Of a stretch of DNA of 64,000 bases, positions 49,526-58,523 are shown in pieces (position 1 is the stretch's first letter; every line of letters begins with the position of its first letter). The notes beneath the pieces are model-generated. The model searched no databases. It saw only the letters and a program-made list of their open reading frames with translations, and was not told where the DNA came from. Source of the DNA: a virus; IMG/VR virus record IMGVR_UViG_3300017917_002068, positions 1-64,000 of that record; one strand, 5' to 3'. Both the position numbers and the translations under genes were made by a program.

Positions 49526-50009
49526 ACTAGGGCCTCACGAAACATTAGTGCAGGTTAGTACGACATGGGAGTTTGATAAAGATCAGAATGCCGAACAGCT
49601 TGAAAAGGCTATGTGTGAATTTATGATTCAGGAAGGTGGTATTGGTTTAGCAGCAAATCAAATCGGATTATCAAAACGTGTATTTGTTATGGGTAGCAAC
49701 AAAATCGAAGGATTCCCGACTCCGTTTGCATTGTTTAATCCAGAAATTTTAGAAGCTAGTGAAGAACAATCATTAGACAAAGAAGGTTGTCTAAGTTATC
49801 CAGATTTGTGGATAAATGTAAAAAGGCCAGCTGTGATCAAGGTAAGGTATCAAAACAGCAAAGGCGATGTCATCGAAGCTGGTATGAGTGGATTGATCGC
49901 TAGATGCTTTCAACACGAATTAGATCATCTTAATGGCATTTGTTTTATAGACAAAGTCAGTCAGATGAAGTTACAATTAGCAATGAAAAAACTTAAAAAG
50001 AGAAAGTAA
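49515..50009 (+). CDS. def: Peptide deformylase
   Basis: 164 aa. All three motifs are present: GIGLAANQIG (42-51), EGCLS (90-94, metal C92) and QHELDHL (133-139, two metal His and catalytic Glu). It removes the formyl group from new proteins. Phage deformylases are common in marine phages; here an initiator-type tRNA (3376) accompanies it. Good length and no truncation. Confidence 0.95.
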   Translation: MEFKLGPHETLVQVSTTWEFDKDQNAEQLEKAMCEFMIQEGGIGLAANQIGLSKRVFVMGSNKIEGFPTPFALFNPEILEASEEQSLDKEGCLSYPDLWINVKRPAVIKVRYQNSKGDVIEAGMSGLIARCFQHELDHLNGICFIDKVSQMKLQLAMKKLKKRK

Positions 50010-50011
50010 TT

Positions 50012-52360
50012 ATGTTAGAACCAAGTGAAAAATTACAAGCGGTTTTTGAAAAAGCGATTGACATCGCTCAAAGACTAAATCACGAATACATTACCTTAGA
50101 GCATCTTACTTTCGCTATAATGTGTGATGACGAGATTTATAATAGTCTAGGTGAGTTTGGTGCTAACAGCGAATTCATTAAAACTAATCTAGAACATTTT
50201 CTAAAAAATCAACTTAACGATATTGTTAATCCTGAAAATAAAAATAAACCACGCAGAACTAATTCTGTCGAACGTGTATTGAATCGATCATTTACACAGG
50301 TATTATTTTCTGGAAGGCAAAGAATTGAAGTTGAAGATGTATTAGTTGCCGTATTATCAGAAAAGAAAAGTTTTGCATATTTTTATCTAACAAAAGCAGG
50401 AGTAGTTAAAGATAAACTGTTGCAATTCTATCAAGGAAAATTTGAACACGAAGAAGAAGAAGGAACTAGAGCGGTGGCAGTACATCCTAACCAAATAGAA
50501 AAAATCCTAAACGCATACTGTACTAATCTGTCACTGATGGCTAAACAGAAGAAAATTGATCCAGTTATTGGCAGAGATGTTGAAATTGAAAATATTCAAT
50601 TGATTCTGGCTCGAAGATCTAAAAGCAATGTTCTGTTAGTAGGAGATCCCGGCGTTGGTAAGACTGCTATCGCAGAAGGTCTAGCACGTAAGATTTTTGA
50701 AAAGAAAGTTCCTAAGTTTATTCAGGATCATCAGGTTTATACTTTAGACATCAGTTCGCTGTTAGCTGGTTCAAAGTATCGTGGTGATTTTGAGGAAAGA
50801 ATGAAAGCAGTTCTTTCTGCCTTAGAAAAGAAAGGAAAGATCATCCTGTTCATTGACGAAGCACATATGATGAACGGTGCAGGTGCTGCTAATGGTTCTG
50901 CAAACGATATGGCCAATATGTTGAAGCCTATGCTGACCAAAGGTACTATGAAGGTTATCGCTTCAACTACTTGGGAAGAATATCGTAAGCACTTTGAAAA
51001 AGATCGCGCACTAATGCGCCGTTTCCAGCGTGTAACTATCGACGAACCCACACCAGAACTTACTGTTAAAATTCTTAAAGGTGTAAAGAAATACTACGAG
51101 CAACATCATAATGTTAAGATTACTGATGCTGCGATTGAACAGGCAGTTAAATTATCTATCAAATATATGCCGGATAAAAAATTACCCGATAAGGCAATTG
51201 ATATATTAGATTGTGCTGCTGCTCGTTATAAAATCAAAGATTTTGACGGATCGGATTCAGATATTATTAACTTTGTTGATCTCGAACAAGTCATGTTTGA
51301 AGTTGGTAAAATGGTAAATCTTCCGTTAGAGTCTGTGGCAGAAAGAGAATCAAAAAATCTAGCCAATCTAGAATCTTCTATGAAAAATTCAGTATTTGGT
51401 CAAGACGATGCTGTTGATAATCTTTTAGATAAAATTTTTGTTGCTCAGGCAGGAATGAAGGCTCCTAATAAACCTATTGGCTGTTTCTTATTCGTGGGCC
51501 CTACCGGCTGCGGTAAAACAGAAACTGCTAAACAATTAGCAGAAAAAATGAGTATGCCTCTTGTACGTTTCGATATGAGTGAGTATCAAGAGAAGCACAG
51601 TGTTGCACGATTGATCGGTGCTCCTCCTGGCTATGTAGGCTACGAAGAAAACGCAGGACAATTAATTACCAAACTGCAGGAAACTCCAAACTGTATTCTA
51701 CTGTTAGACGAAATTGAAAAATCACATCCAGATGTTTCTAATATTCTGTTACAGTTCATGGATAATGGGTTTGTTACAGGTTCTAACGGGAAACAGGCCG
51801 ACGGCAGAAACACTATACTTATTATGACATCGAATCTAGGTGCGTCTGATAACGAAAAGAATACTATCGGTTTTGGAGATCTAGCTAAAGAAGGTGAAGA
51901 TGATAAAGCAGTTAAAAAATTCTTTCCGCCAGAGTTTCGCAATCGCTTAGATGCTATTGTTAAGTTTGGAAAACTTTCTCAAGATACTGTTAAAGTTATC
52001 GTTGATAAATTCGTCCGTGATCTTAATAATCAAATCAAAGACAAGCATGTTGAGATTGTTCTAGATGAAAGTTCTAGAACATGGTTAGCTGAAAGAGGAT
52101 ATGACGCTAAAATGGGTGCTAGGCCGCTGGCTAGACTTATTGACAATGAAGTTAAATCTCCCCTTAGTAGAAAAATCCTGTTCGGGGATCTTAAAGAAGG
52201 AGGAAGAGTTTTTATCAGTGCTATCGATAATAAACTAACCTTTACTATTAAAAATCTCGGAGATGAATTATCGAAACTTGAAAAACGAGCCTTTAAGCAT
52301 CAGAAAAGAATCCAAGACGGTCAACCTCTCTTAACAAATGAACAAAGTCAAGCAAACTAA
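50012..52360 (+). CDS. clpA: ClpA-type AAA+ unfoldase
   Basis: 782 aa. N-domain (about 1-145), D1 ATPase with Walker A GDPGVGKT (211-218) and Walker B ILFIDEAH, D2 ATPase with GPTGCGKT (496-503), LLLDEIEK and the pore loop GYVG, and an IGF tripeptide near residue 620 in the position used to dock ClpP. No ClpP is seen, so it probably uses the host protease. It may redirect host proteolysis or unfold virion proteins. Full length for ClpA and unusual in a phage. Confidence 0.94.
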   Translation: MLEPSEKLQAVFEKAIDIAQRLNHEYITLEHLTFAIMCDDEIYNSLGEFGANSEFIKTNLEHFLKNQLNDIVNPENKNKPRRTNSVERVLNRSFTQVLFSGRQRIEVEDVLVAVLSEKKSFAYFYLTKAGVVKDKLLQFYQGKFEHEEEEGTRAVAVHPNQIEKILNAYCTNLSLMAKQKKIDPVIGRDVEIENIQLILARRSKSNVLLVGDPGVGKTAIAEGLARKIFEKKVPKFIQDHQVYTLDISSLLAGSKYRGDFEERMKAVLSALEKKGKIILFIDEAHMMNGAGAANGSANDMANMLKPMLTKGTMKVIASTTWEEYRKHFEKDRALMRRFQRVTIDEPTPELTVKILKGVKKYYEQHHNVKITDAAIEQAVKLSIKYMPDKKLPDKAIDILDCAAARYKIKDFDGSDSDIINFVDLEQVMFEVGKMVNLPLESVAERESKNLANLESSMKNSVFGQDDAVDNLLDKIFVAQAGMKAPNKPIGCFLFVGPTGCGKTETAKQLAEKMSMPLVRFDMSEYQEKHSVARLIGAPPGYVGYEENAGQLITKLQETPNCILLLDEIEKSHPDVSNILLQFMDNGFVTGSNGKQADGRNTILIMTSNLGASDNEKNTIGFGDLAKEGEDDKAVKKFFPPEFRNRLDAIVKFGKLSQDTVKVIVDKFVRDLNNQIKDKHVEIVLDESSRTWLAERGYDAKMGARPLARLIDNEVKSPLSRKILFGDLKEGGRVFISAIDNKLTFTIKNLGDELSKLEKRAFKHQKRIQDGQPLLTNEQSQAN

Positions 52361-53009
52361 AAGGTCCTTTTACGGTAAGTGGTTTTATAAAATCAGTCTT
52401 AGCTTAGAGGGATCCTTCATTCTAAGGAATAAAGAGTTATGCGAAATATCCTCTTATATTTCTTCTATGAAGGGAATAGCCTACAATACACATAGTTCAA
52501 ACTATAAAATCCTTAAAAACAAAGATAACCTTATAAAGATAGCAGAGTTCCTTTTACCGTACCCTAAAGATCTTTACGGAATGAGAAGTGAAACAGGAAT
52601 TATTGATTTTTACACCAACGACAAAGCTTTCTACGAACATCTTATCGACGAATTCAAAGATATAGTACGAATCTGCTATCAACCAGATACTGAAAATCTT
52701 GACGTTCTAAAAGAAAAGAAAAATATCATAGTTAGAAAGTTACCTCACGATAGATACAGATATAAGATTTTTTTACTTCCTCATAAAATCAAAGATGATC
52801 ATCAGAAAGAATCCTTTTTATCCTGGATTGAAACACAAGATGGCAAGATAACTTTAACACCAGCTGTTAAAGAATGGTTTATGGCCACTAGGTGGAACTG
52901 GGATCGTAGATATGTATTAGTCGAAGATGAAAAAACCCTCTTAATGCTTAAGCTAAGAGGCCCCGAAGCAATAGGCTCGATTTACGATTACGTTATTTCT
53001 GATAAATAG
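52338..53009 (+). CDS. Conserved phage hypothetical (223 aa)
   Basis: An alpha/beta protein with no recognised motif (LEGSFILRNKELCEISSYISSMKGIAY; WFMATRWNWDRRYVLVEDEKTLLMLKLRG). It overlaps clpA by 23 nt. Unknown function. Confidence 0.75.
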   Translation: MNKVKQTKRSFYGKWFYKISLSLEGSFILRNKELCEISSYISSMKGIAYNTHSSNYKILKNKDNLIKIAEFLLPYPKDLYGMRSETGIIDFYTNDKAFYEHLIDEFKDIVRICYQPDTENLDVLKEKKNIIVRKLPHDRYRYKIFLLPHKIKDDHQKESFLSWIETQDGKITLTPAVKEWFMATRWNWDRRYVLVEDEKTLLMLKLRGPEAIGSIYDYVISDK

Positions 53010-53012
53010 TTG

Positions 53013-53360
53013 ATGTCCAAAGAAACCACCATTTTACTTGAAAATATAACCGTCGAATCGGTAAATTCTGATCTAATCTATTCTGAAAAACAGAAGGGTT
53101 CTGGGTATCATAAACTCGACGACGGCTTGCATACCTATGTATATTCAGTGGATAGTTTCGTTGGTTCTATAAAATTGCAGGGTACTCTAGAACTTTATCC
53201 CGGTGATAACGACTGGGTTGATATCGATGGAACTGTTTTCGACGGTGACAGCACTATATCTAGCGATCCAACTGGCAATTTCGTTGGTAATTTCATTTGG
53301 ATCCGTGCCGCTTACAATCTGCAAGACGGTACTATTCAGCAAATCCGTTATAATCACTAA
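53013..53360 (+). CDS. Beta-rich hypothetical protein (115 aa)
   Basis: ATG 53013; a TTG at 53010 adds one residue. Mostly beta with Gly/Asp turns (LYPGDNDWVDIDGTVFDGDST), like phage virion decoration or baseplate wedge tips. Position just before a late promoter leaves the assignment open. Confidence 0.68.
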   Translation: MSKETTILLENITVESVNSDLIYSEKQKGSGYHKLDDGLHTYVYSVDSFVGSIKLQGTLELYPGDNDWVDIDGTVFDGDSTISSDPTGNFVGNFIWIRAAYNLQDGTIQQIRYNH

Positions 53361-53372
53361 GTACTAATCAAC

Positions 53373-53380
53373 GATAAATA
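53373..53380 (+). promoter_or_regulatory. Late promoter candidate for the 53405-60226 cluster
   Basis: GATAAATA, 24 nt upstream of the ATG at 53405. Confidence 0.65.
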
Positions 53381-53404
53381 TAGTATTGCTCCACGAGGAA
53401 TACT

Positions 53405-54154
53405 ATGAGAGACATATTATCTAAATTAGACGCTTTAATAAGCGAAACCGCACTTCGAGACAAAGAAGATCTAGAAGCTAAAAGACAGGCTCTAGCTGAT
53501 CTAGAAGCCGATCCGATAGCTAGTCAAGACCCAGAAATTTCAGCAGCCATCGATCAGCGCAAAGCTGATCTAGAAAAAGAGGCTAAATCTAAAGGATTTA
53601 CAGAAGACGAAGATCTTTATCAGATCGGAGACGATTTTGGTATCAGTTTTTCTGAAGATTTCGAAGTTGGAACTGAAATCGTAGATATCGTAGAAGACGG
53701 TATCGTTATCGATCTAGACGAAACAGCGTTCGAATATCTAACACAAAATGGTTTTACATTCGAAGAGATACAGTTAGACGAAGAAAAACAAAAAGGTCTA
53801 GATGGCAAAGCCTGCTGGAAAGGTTACAAGCGTATGGGCACTAAAATGAAAGGTGGCAAACGTGTAGATAACTGTGTTAAGATGGGCGAAGATATTGACG
53901 AAGAACAAACAGATGAAGCCAAATATCAAGGACGTGAAGTTCCATTAGGCAAGCCCATGAAAGGTGATGTCAAGAAATCTAAGGTCTATGTTAGAAATCC
54001 GCAAGGCAATGTTGTAAAAGTTAATTTCGGCGACAAGAAGATGCGTATTAAGAAATCTAATCCTAATCGCCGCAAGAGTTTCCGTGCTAGACATAACTGC
54101 GCCAATCCAGGTCCAAGACATAAAGCACGTTATTGGTCATGTAGGGCTTGGTAA
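53405..54154 (+). CDS. Virion-associated protein with CTS-like N-terminus (249 aa)
   Basis: The N-terminus MRDILSKLDALISE-T resembles T4 capsid-targeting sequences and contains an I-S-E candidate site for a gp21-type prohead protease. A helical and acidic N-terminal half is followed by DGKACWKGYKRMGTKMKGGK and a strongly basic, Cys-containing tail (RKSFRARHNCANPGPRHKARYW) typical of head-associated phage proteins. GAGGAA precedes the ATG. First gene of a cluster of similar N-termini. Probably packaged with or near the DNA. Confidence 0.7.
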   Translation: MRDILSKLDALISETALRDKEDLEAKRQALADLEADPIASQDPEISAAIDQRKADLEKEAKSKGFTEDEDLYQIGDDFGISFSEDFEVGTEIVDIVEDGIVIDLDETAFEYLTQNGFTFEEIQLDEEKQKGLDGKACWKGYKRMGTKMKGGKRVDNCVKMGEDIDEEQTDEAKYQGREVPLGKPMKGDVKKSKVYVRNPQGNVVKVNFGDKKMRIKKSNPNRRKSFRARHNCANPGPRHKARYWSCRAW

Positions 54155-54155
54155 T

Positions 54156-54521
54156 ATGAAATTAATAGAATTATTTTCTCGTCCAGATCCGGACAGTGAT
54201 GACAAAAGAAAAGATCCTAGATTAGATCATGAGATCAATTATGCCGATGATTTAAAATATTTCATCGACAACGAAGATACTGTTTTATCAAAGTTTTTCT
54301 TTCCAGCTATCGACAAACAAAAAAGAATGAATGATCAAGAAGGTTCTTTTAAATTGTATATAGATCCTGTTTCTAAATCAGTTGATATATATTGCAAAAA
54401 ATTTAAGCTAGATGATATTAGAGATAAGATCTTTAATAAAGAAATAATTTCTGATGTTGCTAAAAAAATCGCCAGTGAGCAAAGCGAGCATATCAAGAAA
54501 AAGGCCTACGACGAAAAATGA
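54156..54521 (+). CDS. Small hypothetical with CTS-like N-terminus (121 aa)
   Basis: Start ATG 54156, one base after the previous stop. Begins MKLIELFSRPDPDSD; otherwise a charged helical protein. Overlaps the next gene by 4 nt. Function unknown. Confidence 0.68.
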   Translation: MKLIELFSRPDPDSDDKRKDPRLDHEINYADDLKYFIDNEDTVLSKFFFPAIDKQKRMNDQEGSFKLYIDPVSKSVDIYCKKFKLDDIRDKIFNKEIISDVAKKIASEQSEHIKKKAYDEK

Positions 54522-55678
54522 AACTAAGACAGCTATTTGAAAGTTCTGGTAAAACAGCGGCAGTCACATTTGGCCGATTAAATCCCCCTACCATTGGACA
54601 TCAAAAATTAGTCAATGCTGTATTAAAGCAAAAAGCCGATGCACATTTTTTGTTTGTTTCGCAGACAACTAAAACTACAGGAAAAAATGCTACTCGTCTT
54701 GCAAATCCTATACCTTTCGATATTAAATTAGGATTTGTACAAAAAGCTTTTCCGAATATTAACATCGGTGATACATCAGTAAAAACAGTAATAAGTATGC
54801 TACAGTTTTTAGAACAACAAGGTTATGAAAATGTTATTTTTGTAGGCGGATCAGATCGTGTTGCAGACTTTGAAGAATTGTTTAATAAACAAAATGGTAT
54901 CGATTACAATCTTAAATCAATTCAAGTAGTATCGAGTGGTGAAAGAGATCCGGATGCAGAAGGTGCAGAAGGTATGAGTGCTAGTAAAATGCGGGCTGCG
55001 GCCATTGCTGATGATTTTAAATCGTTCAAAACCGGATTGCCTTCCGGCTTGCAAGGAGATGCTGAAGAAGTATTTTCCGCTGTTAAACAAGGATTAGAAC
55101 CTTGGCTTGAACAAAAAGTAGGTGAAGGCGTCAAATCAAAAATTGCAGGAGCTGCGTTGGCCGCTGCTAATTTACTAGGCAGTCCAGCACAGGCAGCAGA
55201 AGAACCTGCTAAGCCTATTACTATTGCCTATGTAATGATTGACGGAGAAGTAAGAAAATATAATTTAGGTGATAAATTTAACAATGCTCGTGATGCTGAA
55301 GAATTTATTAGCAGCGTTTTAGATAAAAAAGGACTATCAGGTTACACGCTAGATATCAAACACGGTTATCCTAAAAAGAAAGATGTTAAGGAAGCACCTA
55401 TAGAATTTGATCCAGACGAGCCGATGAATCCGATGATCTACGGTGCCGGTGGCAATCCTGCTAAACTACAATATAGAATGATGCGGGCTGCTAATCAATT
55501 AAAAGATCTAGCATCAAGATCAGAAAAAGCATCTCCTGCCGAATGGCAAACTATTTCTAGACAATTTGACGAGCTGTCTATGAACATCGGTCAAATTAAA
55601 CACGGCTTAGAAGAATTAGCCAAGCAACGAAAGAAAGGCGGAGTTCGTAGCCGAGGCATTGATCCAACCATAGGTTAA
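54518..55678 (+). CDS. Nucleotidyltransferase fused to a C-terminal extension, CTS-like N-terminus (386 aa)
   Basis: MKLRQLFE-SS resembles a cleavable capsid-targeting peptide. A cytidylyltransferase/NadR-like domain follows: FGRLNPPTIGH (H28 of the T/HxGH motif), IFVGGSDRV, and GMSASKMRAAA (S-x-S-K-x-R). After about residue 190 comes an Ala-rich segment (GAALAAANLLGSPAQA) and a helical tail. Likely NMN/phosphocholine-type adenylyl- or cytidylyl-transfer; substrate unknown. The combination suggests an enzyme packaged into the capsid. Confidence 0.78.
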   Translation: MKLRQLFESSGKTAAVTFGRLNPPTIGHQKLVNAVLKQKADAHFLFVSQTTKTTGKNATRLANPIPFDIKLGFVQKAFPNINIGDTSVKTVISMLQFLEQQGYENVIFVGGSDRVADFEELFNKQNGIDYNLKSIQVVSSGERDPDAEGAEGMSASKMRAAAIADDFKSFKTGLPSGLQGDAEEVFSAVKQGLEPWLEQKVGEGVKSKIAGAALAAANLLGSPAQAAEEPAKPITIAYVMIDGEVRKYNLGDKFNNARDAEEFISSVLDKKGLSGYTLDIKHGYPKKKDVKEAPIEFDPDEPMNPMIYGAGGNPAKLQYRMMRAANQLKDLASRSEKASPAEWQTISRQFDELSMNIGQIKHGLEELAKQRKKGGVRSRGIDPTIG

Positions 55679-55681
55679 ATT

Positions 55682-55891
55682 ATGGATTTAAATGATTTAA
55701 AAAAATTAGCAGGGATTAACGAGTTCAAAGGTTATAAACCATATGAAGGTAGTAACGTTTCTATCACAGGTATGGAAAAGCAAGAATTAGAAAAAAAACA
55801 TAATATCAAACCCGGAACTCCCGAATGGTTCCAGCTATGGTTTTCAAAACCTTATCTAACCGGAGAACCACCAGTAGGTAAAAGAAAATGA
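55682..55891 (+). CDS. Small protein with CTS-like N-terminus (69 aa)
   Basis: [15 protein letters not shown]: a helix followed by an I-N-E candidate cleavage site, then a short basic tail. Overlaps the A-type carrier by 4 nt. Function unknown. Confidence 0.68.
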   Translation: MDLNDLKKLAGINEFKGYKPYEGSNVSITGMEKQELEKKHNIKPGTPEWFQLWFSKPYLTGEPPVGKRK

Positions 55892-56214
55892 TCGAAATTA
55901 CAGAAGCAGCTAAACAAAAAGTCATAGATTTATTAATCGATGAAAATAATCCTAATTTAAAACTTCGTACCTTCGTTCAAGGTGGAGGTTGTTCTGGTTT
56001 TCAATATGGCTTTACATTTGACGAAGAACAGAACGAAGATGATTTCGAGATTATGCTTAACGACAAATATAAATTGTTAATAGATGCTATGAGCATGAAT
56101 TACATGCAGGGTGCCGTGATAGACTTTAACGATGATATCATGGGATCTAATTTTAATATTAAAAATCCTAATGCACAAACAACTTGTGGATGCGGAAGTA
56201 GTTTTTCGGTGTGA
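55888..56214 (+). CDS. erpA: A-type Fe-S carrier, ErpA-like
   Basis: 108 aa. Ligand cysteines are C35 ([11 protein letters not shown]) and C100/C102 (TTCGCGSSF). The [10 protein letters not shown] pattern is closer to ErpA/SufA than to the IscA-like protein at 25549. The second Fe-S carrier in this window. It is nested among the head-protein-like genes, but its own N-terminus is the normal family start with no targeting extension. Confidence 0.93.
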   Translation: MIEITEAAKQKVIDLLIDENNPNLKLRTFVQGGGCSGFQYGFTFDEEQNEDDFEIMLNDKYKLLIDAMSMNYMQGAVIDFNDDIMGSNFNIKNPNAQTTCGCGSSFSV

Positions 56215-56218
56215 TATT

Positions 56219-56383
56219 ATGGACAAGACATTAGCAGACTATATTAATAGAATAGCAAATTTAGAAAAACAACTAAAATCTCCTCAACAAGAAATCATTC
56301 CAGAAAAAACTGAACACTTAGTCTATCCGGAACCAAACAGTATAGATTCAGACGAAAAAAGAAATCCTTACAGCAAAGTATGA
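56219..56383 (+). CDS. Small hypothetical protein (54 aa)
   Basis: Start ATG 56219; a longer frame to 56132 would lie in erpA. Short coiled coil (DYINRIANLEKQLKS) with an acidic tail. Overlaps the next gene by 4 nt. Confidence 0.6.
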   Translation: MDKTLADYINRIANLEKQLKSPQQEIIPEKTEHLVYPEPNSIDSDEKRNPYSKV

Positions 56384-57825
56384 GAGCACACGAAATACAA
56401 CCTAAAAAACTAGTCATCTTTGACATTGATGATACTTTAGTCAATACTCAGACTAAGGTTCATGTAATCAAAGACGATGAGGTTGTTAAAAGTCTTAATA
56501 GTCACGATTTTACTCATTACAAATTACAGCCGGGCGAAGAATTTGATTTTGGTGATTTTCGTAATGCTAGAGAGTTTTTTGAAAAAAGTCGTCCTATCAT
56601 TCCCATGATGAATCAACTTAAGCGTGATATCAATACAGGCAATAAAGTTGTTATGGTTACTGCACGAGCAGACTTCGATGATAAAGAATTATTCTTAGAT
56701 ACTTTTCGTAAGTACGGAGTTGATATGAATAAGGTACATGTTTATCGTGCAGGCAATATCAAGGGTGGAACTACAGAAGAACGCAAAGCACATATCATTA
56801 AAACACTGTTAGACAAAGATAATTATTCTAAAGCCATAATGTACGATGATGCTAAACCCAATCTTCATACATTTATAGATCTTAAAAAAGACCATCCTCG
56901 TACAAGATTTTATGCTTGGCATGTAAGTCTAGACGGGGAAGCATCCGAATACATGCGAGAAGGTATAGTTTCTGAAAGAAAACGTAAGCGTAAAAAAGTT
57001 CGTTGGGCAGCTTATGGTCCAGGACCTTACGGTGGGTATGGATACGCTTCAGGGTATAGCGGAGCAGTGGGCGGTGACGGCGGTGGCGGTGGAGTAGGAG
57101 AAGGATGGAAAGATTGGGTAGGCGGTGCTGCATTAGGAACCGCTGTAGCTGCTGGAGGACCTGCTGCTTACGATATCTATAAAAATTATCAGCAAGATAA
57201 AGAAACTGCTTCATCAATCTCTAAAGCAGATGATACAAAGAGTAATTTTGAAAAAGGTATTATTAAAATTTCAAAAGACGCTATACCTAAACATCTAGTC
57301 ACCGGTTCACCACATGAAAAGTTTTTAACTAAAGAAGCAATCGCCGCAGGTATCAAGGGTGAAGAACTAGCACAATTCTTAGCGCAAACAGCACACGAAT
57401 CACATAATTTCAAATCGATGGTTGAGTATGGCGGTTCATTAGATTTTAAGAAATATGAACCTAAGTTTGTCAAAGATAAAAAAGGTAAAATTGTACAAGT
57501 TAATCCCAAAGCAAAGACATTAGGCAATGTTAAAAAAGGTGACGGTGCTCGATACAAGGGTAGAGGATATATACAACTCACTGGAAGATATAACTATAAG
57601 AAAGCAGGCGAGGCATTAGGTTTACCTTTAGAAGCGAAACCCGAATTAGTAGAAAAGCCAGAAGTAGCCGCCAAAGTGGCTATATGGTTCTGGCAGAATC
57701 GAGTACAGCCTCGAGTAGATGATTTTTATAATACCAAAGCAGCGACTAAACCTATCAATCCGGGATTGAAAGGTCTAGAAGATCGTAAAGAAAAATTCGT
57801 AGATTTTAAGACAGCAATGAAATGA
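56380..57825 (+). CDS. HAD phosphatase - GH19 lysozyme fusion (481 aa)
   Basis: Residues 1-190 form a HAD phosphatase: FDIDDTL (14-20), VTARADF (93-99) and IMYDDAKPN (153-161), similar to polynucleotide-3'-phosphatase-type HADs. A basic KRKRKK stretch (201-206), a Gly/Tyr linker (about 211-243) and a hydrophobic Ala/Gly stretch (247-264) follow. Residues about 310-475 are a GH19 domain with AHESHNF (E340) and YKGRGYIQLTGRYNY. The frame is intact. Such a fusion is very unusual; the GH19 half may open peptidoglycan during entry. Confidence 0.85.
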   Translation: MRAHEIQPKKLVIFDIDDTLVNTQTKVHVIKDDEVVKSLNSHDFTHYKLQPGEEFDFGDFRNAREFFEKSRPIIPMMNQLKRDINTGNKVVMVTARADFDDKELFLDTFRKYGVDMNKVHVYRAGNIKGGTTEERKAHIIKTLLDKDNYSKAIMYDDAKPNLHTFIDLKKDHPRTRFYAWHVSLDGEASEYMREGIVSERKRKRKKVRWAAYGPGPYGGYGYASGYSGAVGGDGGGGGVGEGWKDWVGGAALGTAVAAGGPAAYDIYKNYQQDKETASSISKADDTKSNFEKGIIKISKDAIPKHLVTGSPHEKFLTKEAIAAGIKGEELAQFLAQTAHESHNFKSMVEYGGSLDFKKYEPKFVKDKKGKIVQVNPKAKTLGNVKKGDGARYKGRGYIQLTGRYNYKKAGEALGLPLEAKPELVEKPEVAAKVAIWFWQNRVQPRVDDFYNTKAATKPINPGLKGLEDRKEKFVDFKTAMK

Positions 57826-58334
57826 GAGCATTTGAATTTATCATAAAAGAAAATAAAAAGAAAGATGATAAGTCATCTGAACCTGAATCCAAACCTACTA
57901 TGCCTAAGGGCACGGTAAAGGTAGATGTAAGTGATGTCTATGATTGGTACAAACTAGGACAGCATATTAGTAATCTTAAGGGTCTAGGCAAACACGATTT
58001 CGGCAAGGGCCCTCCAAGTGCTATATTATCGTTTGGCGACGAAGATACTGAACACAAGTATATTAACGCTCTAAAGAAAACAGGACTTGACACTACTGAT
58101 ATAGATCCTAAGGCACATGAAAAGAAAAAAGGTCAAAAAACAGATAAAACTTATAATGTAGGAGAAAACTTTGCCGACGGTAAAGTAAAGGGCAAAAGCC
58201 GACCAGGACGAGTAAAACGTGCAGGTGCTAGTTGTTCTGGTTCTGTTACAGATCTACGCAAACGTGCTAAAAATTCTTCCGGTGAAAAGGCCAAAATGTA
58301 TCATTGGTGTGCTAATATGAAAAGCGGTAAATAA
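57822..58334 (+). CDS. Basic protein with CTS-like N-terminus (170 aa)
   Basis: MRAFEFIIKE-N has an I-K-E candidate cleavage site, as in T4 internal proteins. A lysine-rich body ends in a Cys-containing basic tail (GRVKRAGASCSGSVTDLRKRAKN...MYHWCANMKSGK) that recalls the C-terminus of the 53405 protein. Overlaps the fusion gene by 4 nt. Probably head-associated and DNA-binding. Confidence 0.7.
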   Translation: MRAFEFIIKENKKKDDKSSEPESKPTMPKGTVKVDVSDVYDWYKLGQHISNLKGLGKHDFGKGPPSAILSFGDEDTEHKYINALKKTGLDTTDIDPKAHEKKKGQKTDKTYNVGENFADGKVKGKSRPGRVKRAGASCSGSVTDLRKRAKNSSGEKAKMYHWCANMKSGK

Positions 58335-58337
58335 CAT

Positions 58338-58523
58338 ATGAGATTCGAAGAACTTACTAAACAGTATAAGTTTTTTAAAGCTAAGGTTAAAATTAAACAA
58401 CCTGGCTATTCTCAACTGATTGATACTACTGTAACTGCTAAAGATAGAACCATGGCACAGCGTTTATTAAAGGCTCAATACGGTAAAAATTCAGTCGTCG
58501 GAACTGTTACGGAAATAAAATGA
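58338..58523 (+). CDS. Small basic protein with related N-terminus (61 aa)
   Basis: MRFEELTKQYKFFKAKVKIKQPG; beta-rich and basic, resembling small ssDNA/RNA-binding folds by composition only. Overlaps the next gene by 4 nt. Confidence 0.65.
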   Translation: MRFEELTKQYKFFKAKVKIKQPGYSQLIDTTVTAKDRTMAQRLLKAQYGKNSVVGTVTEIK

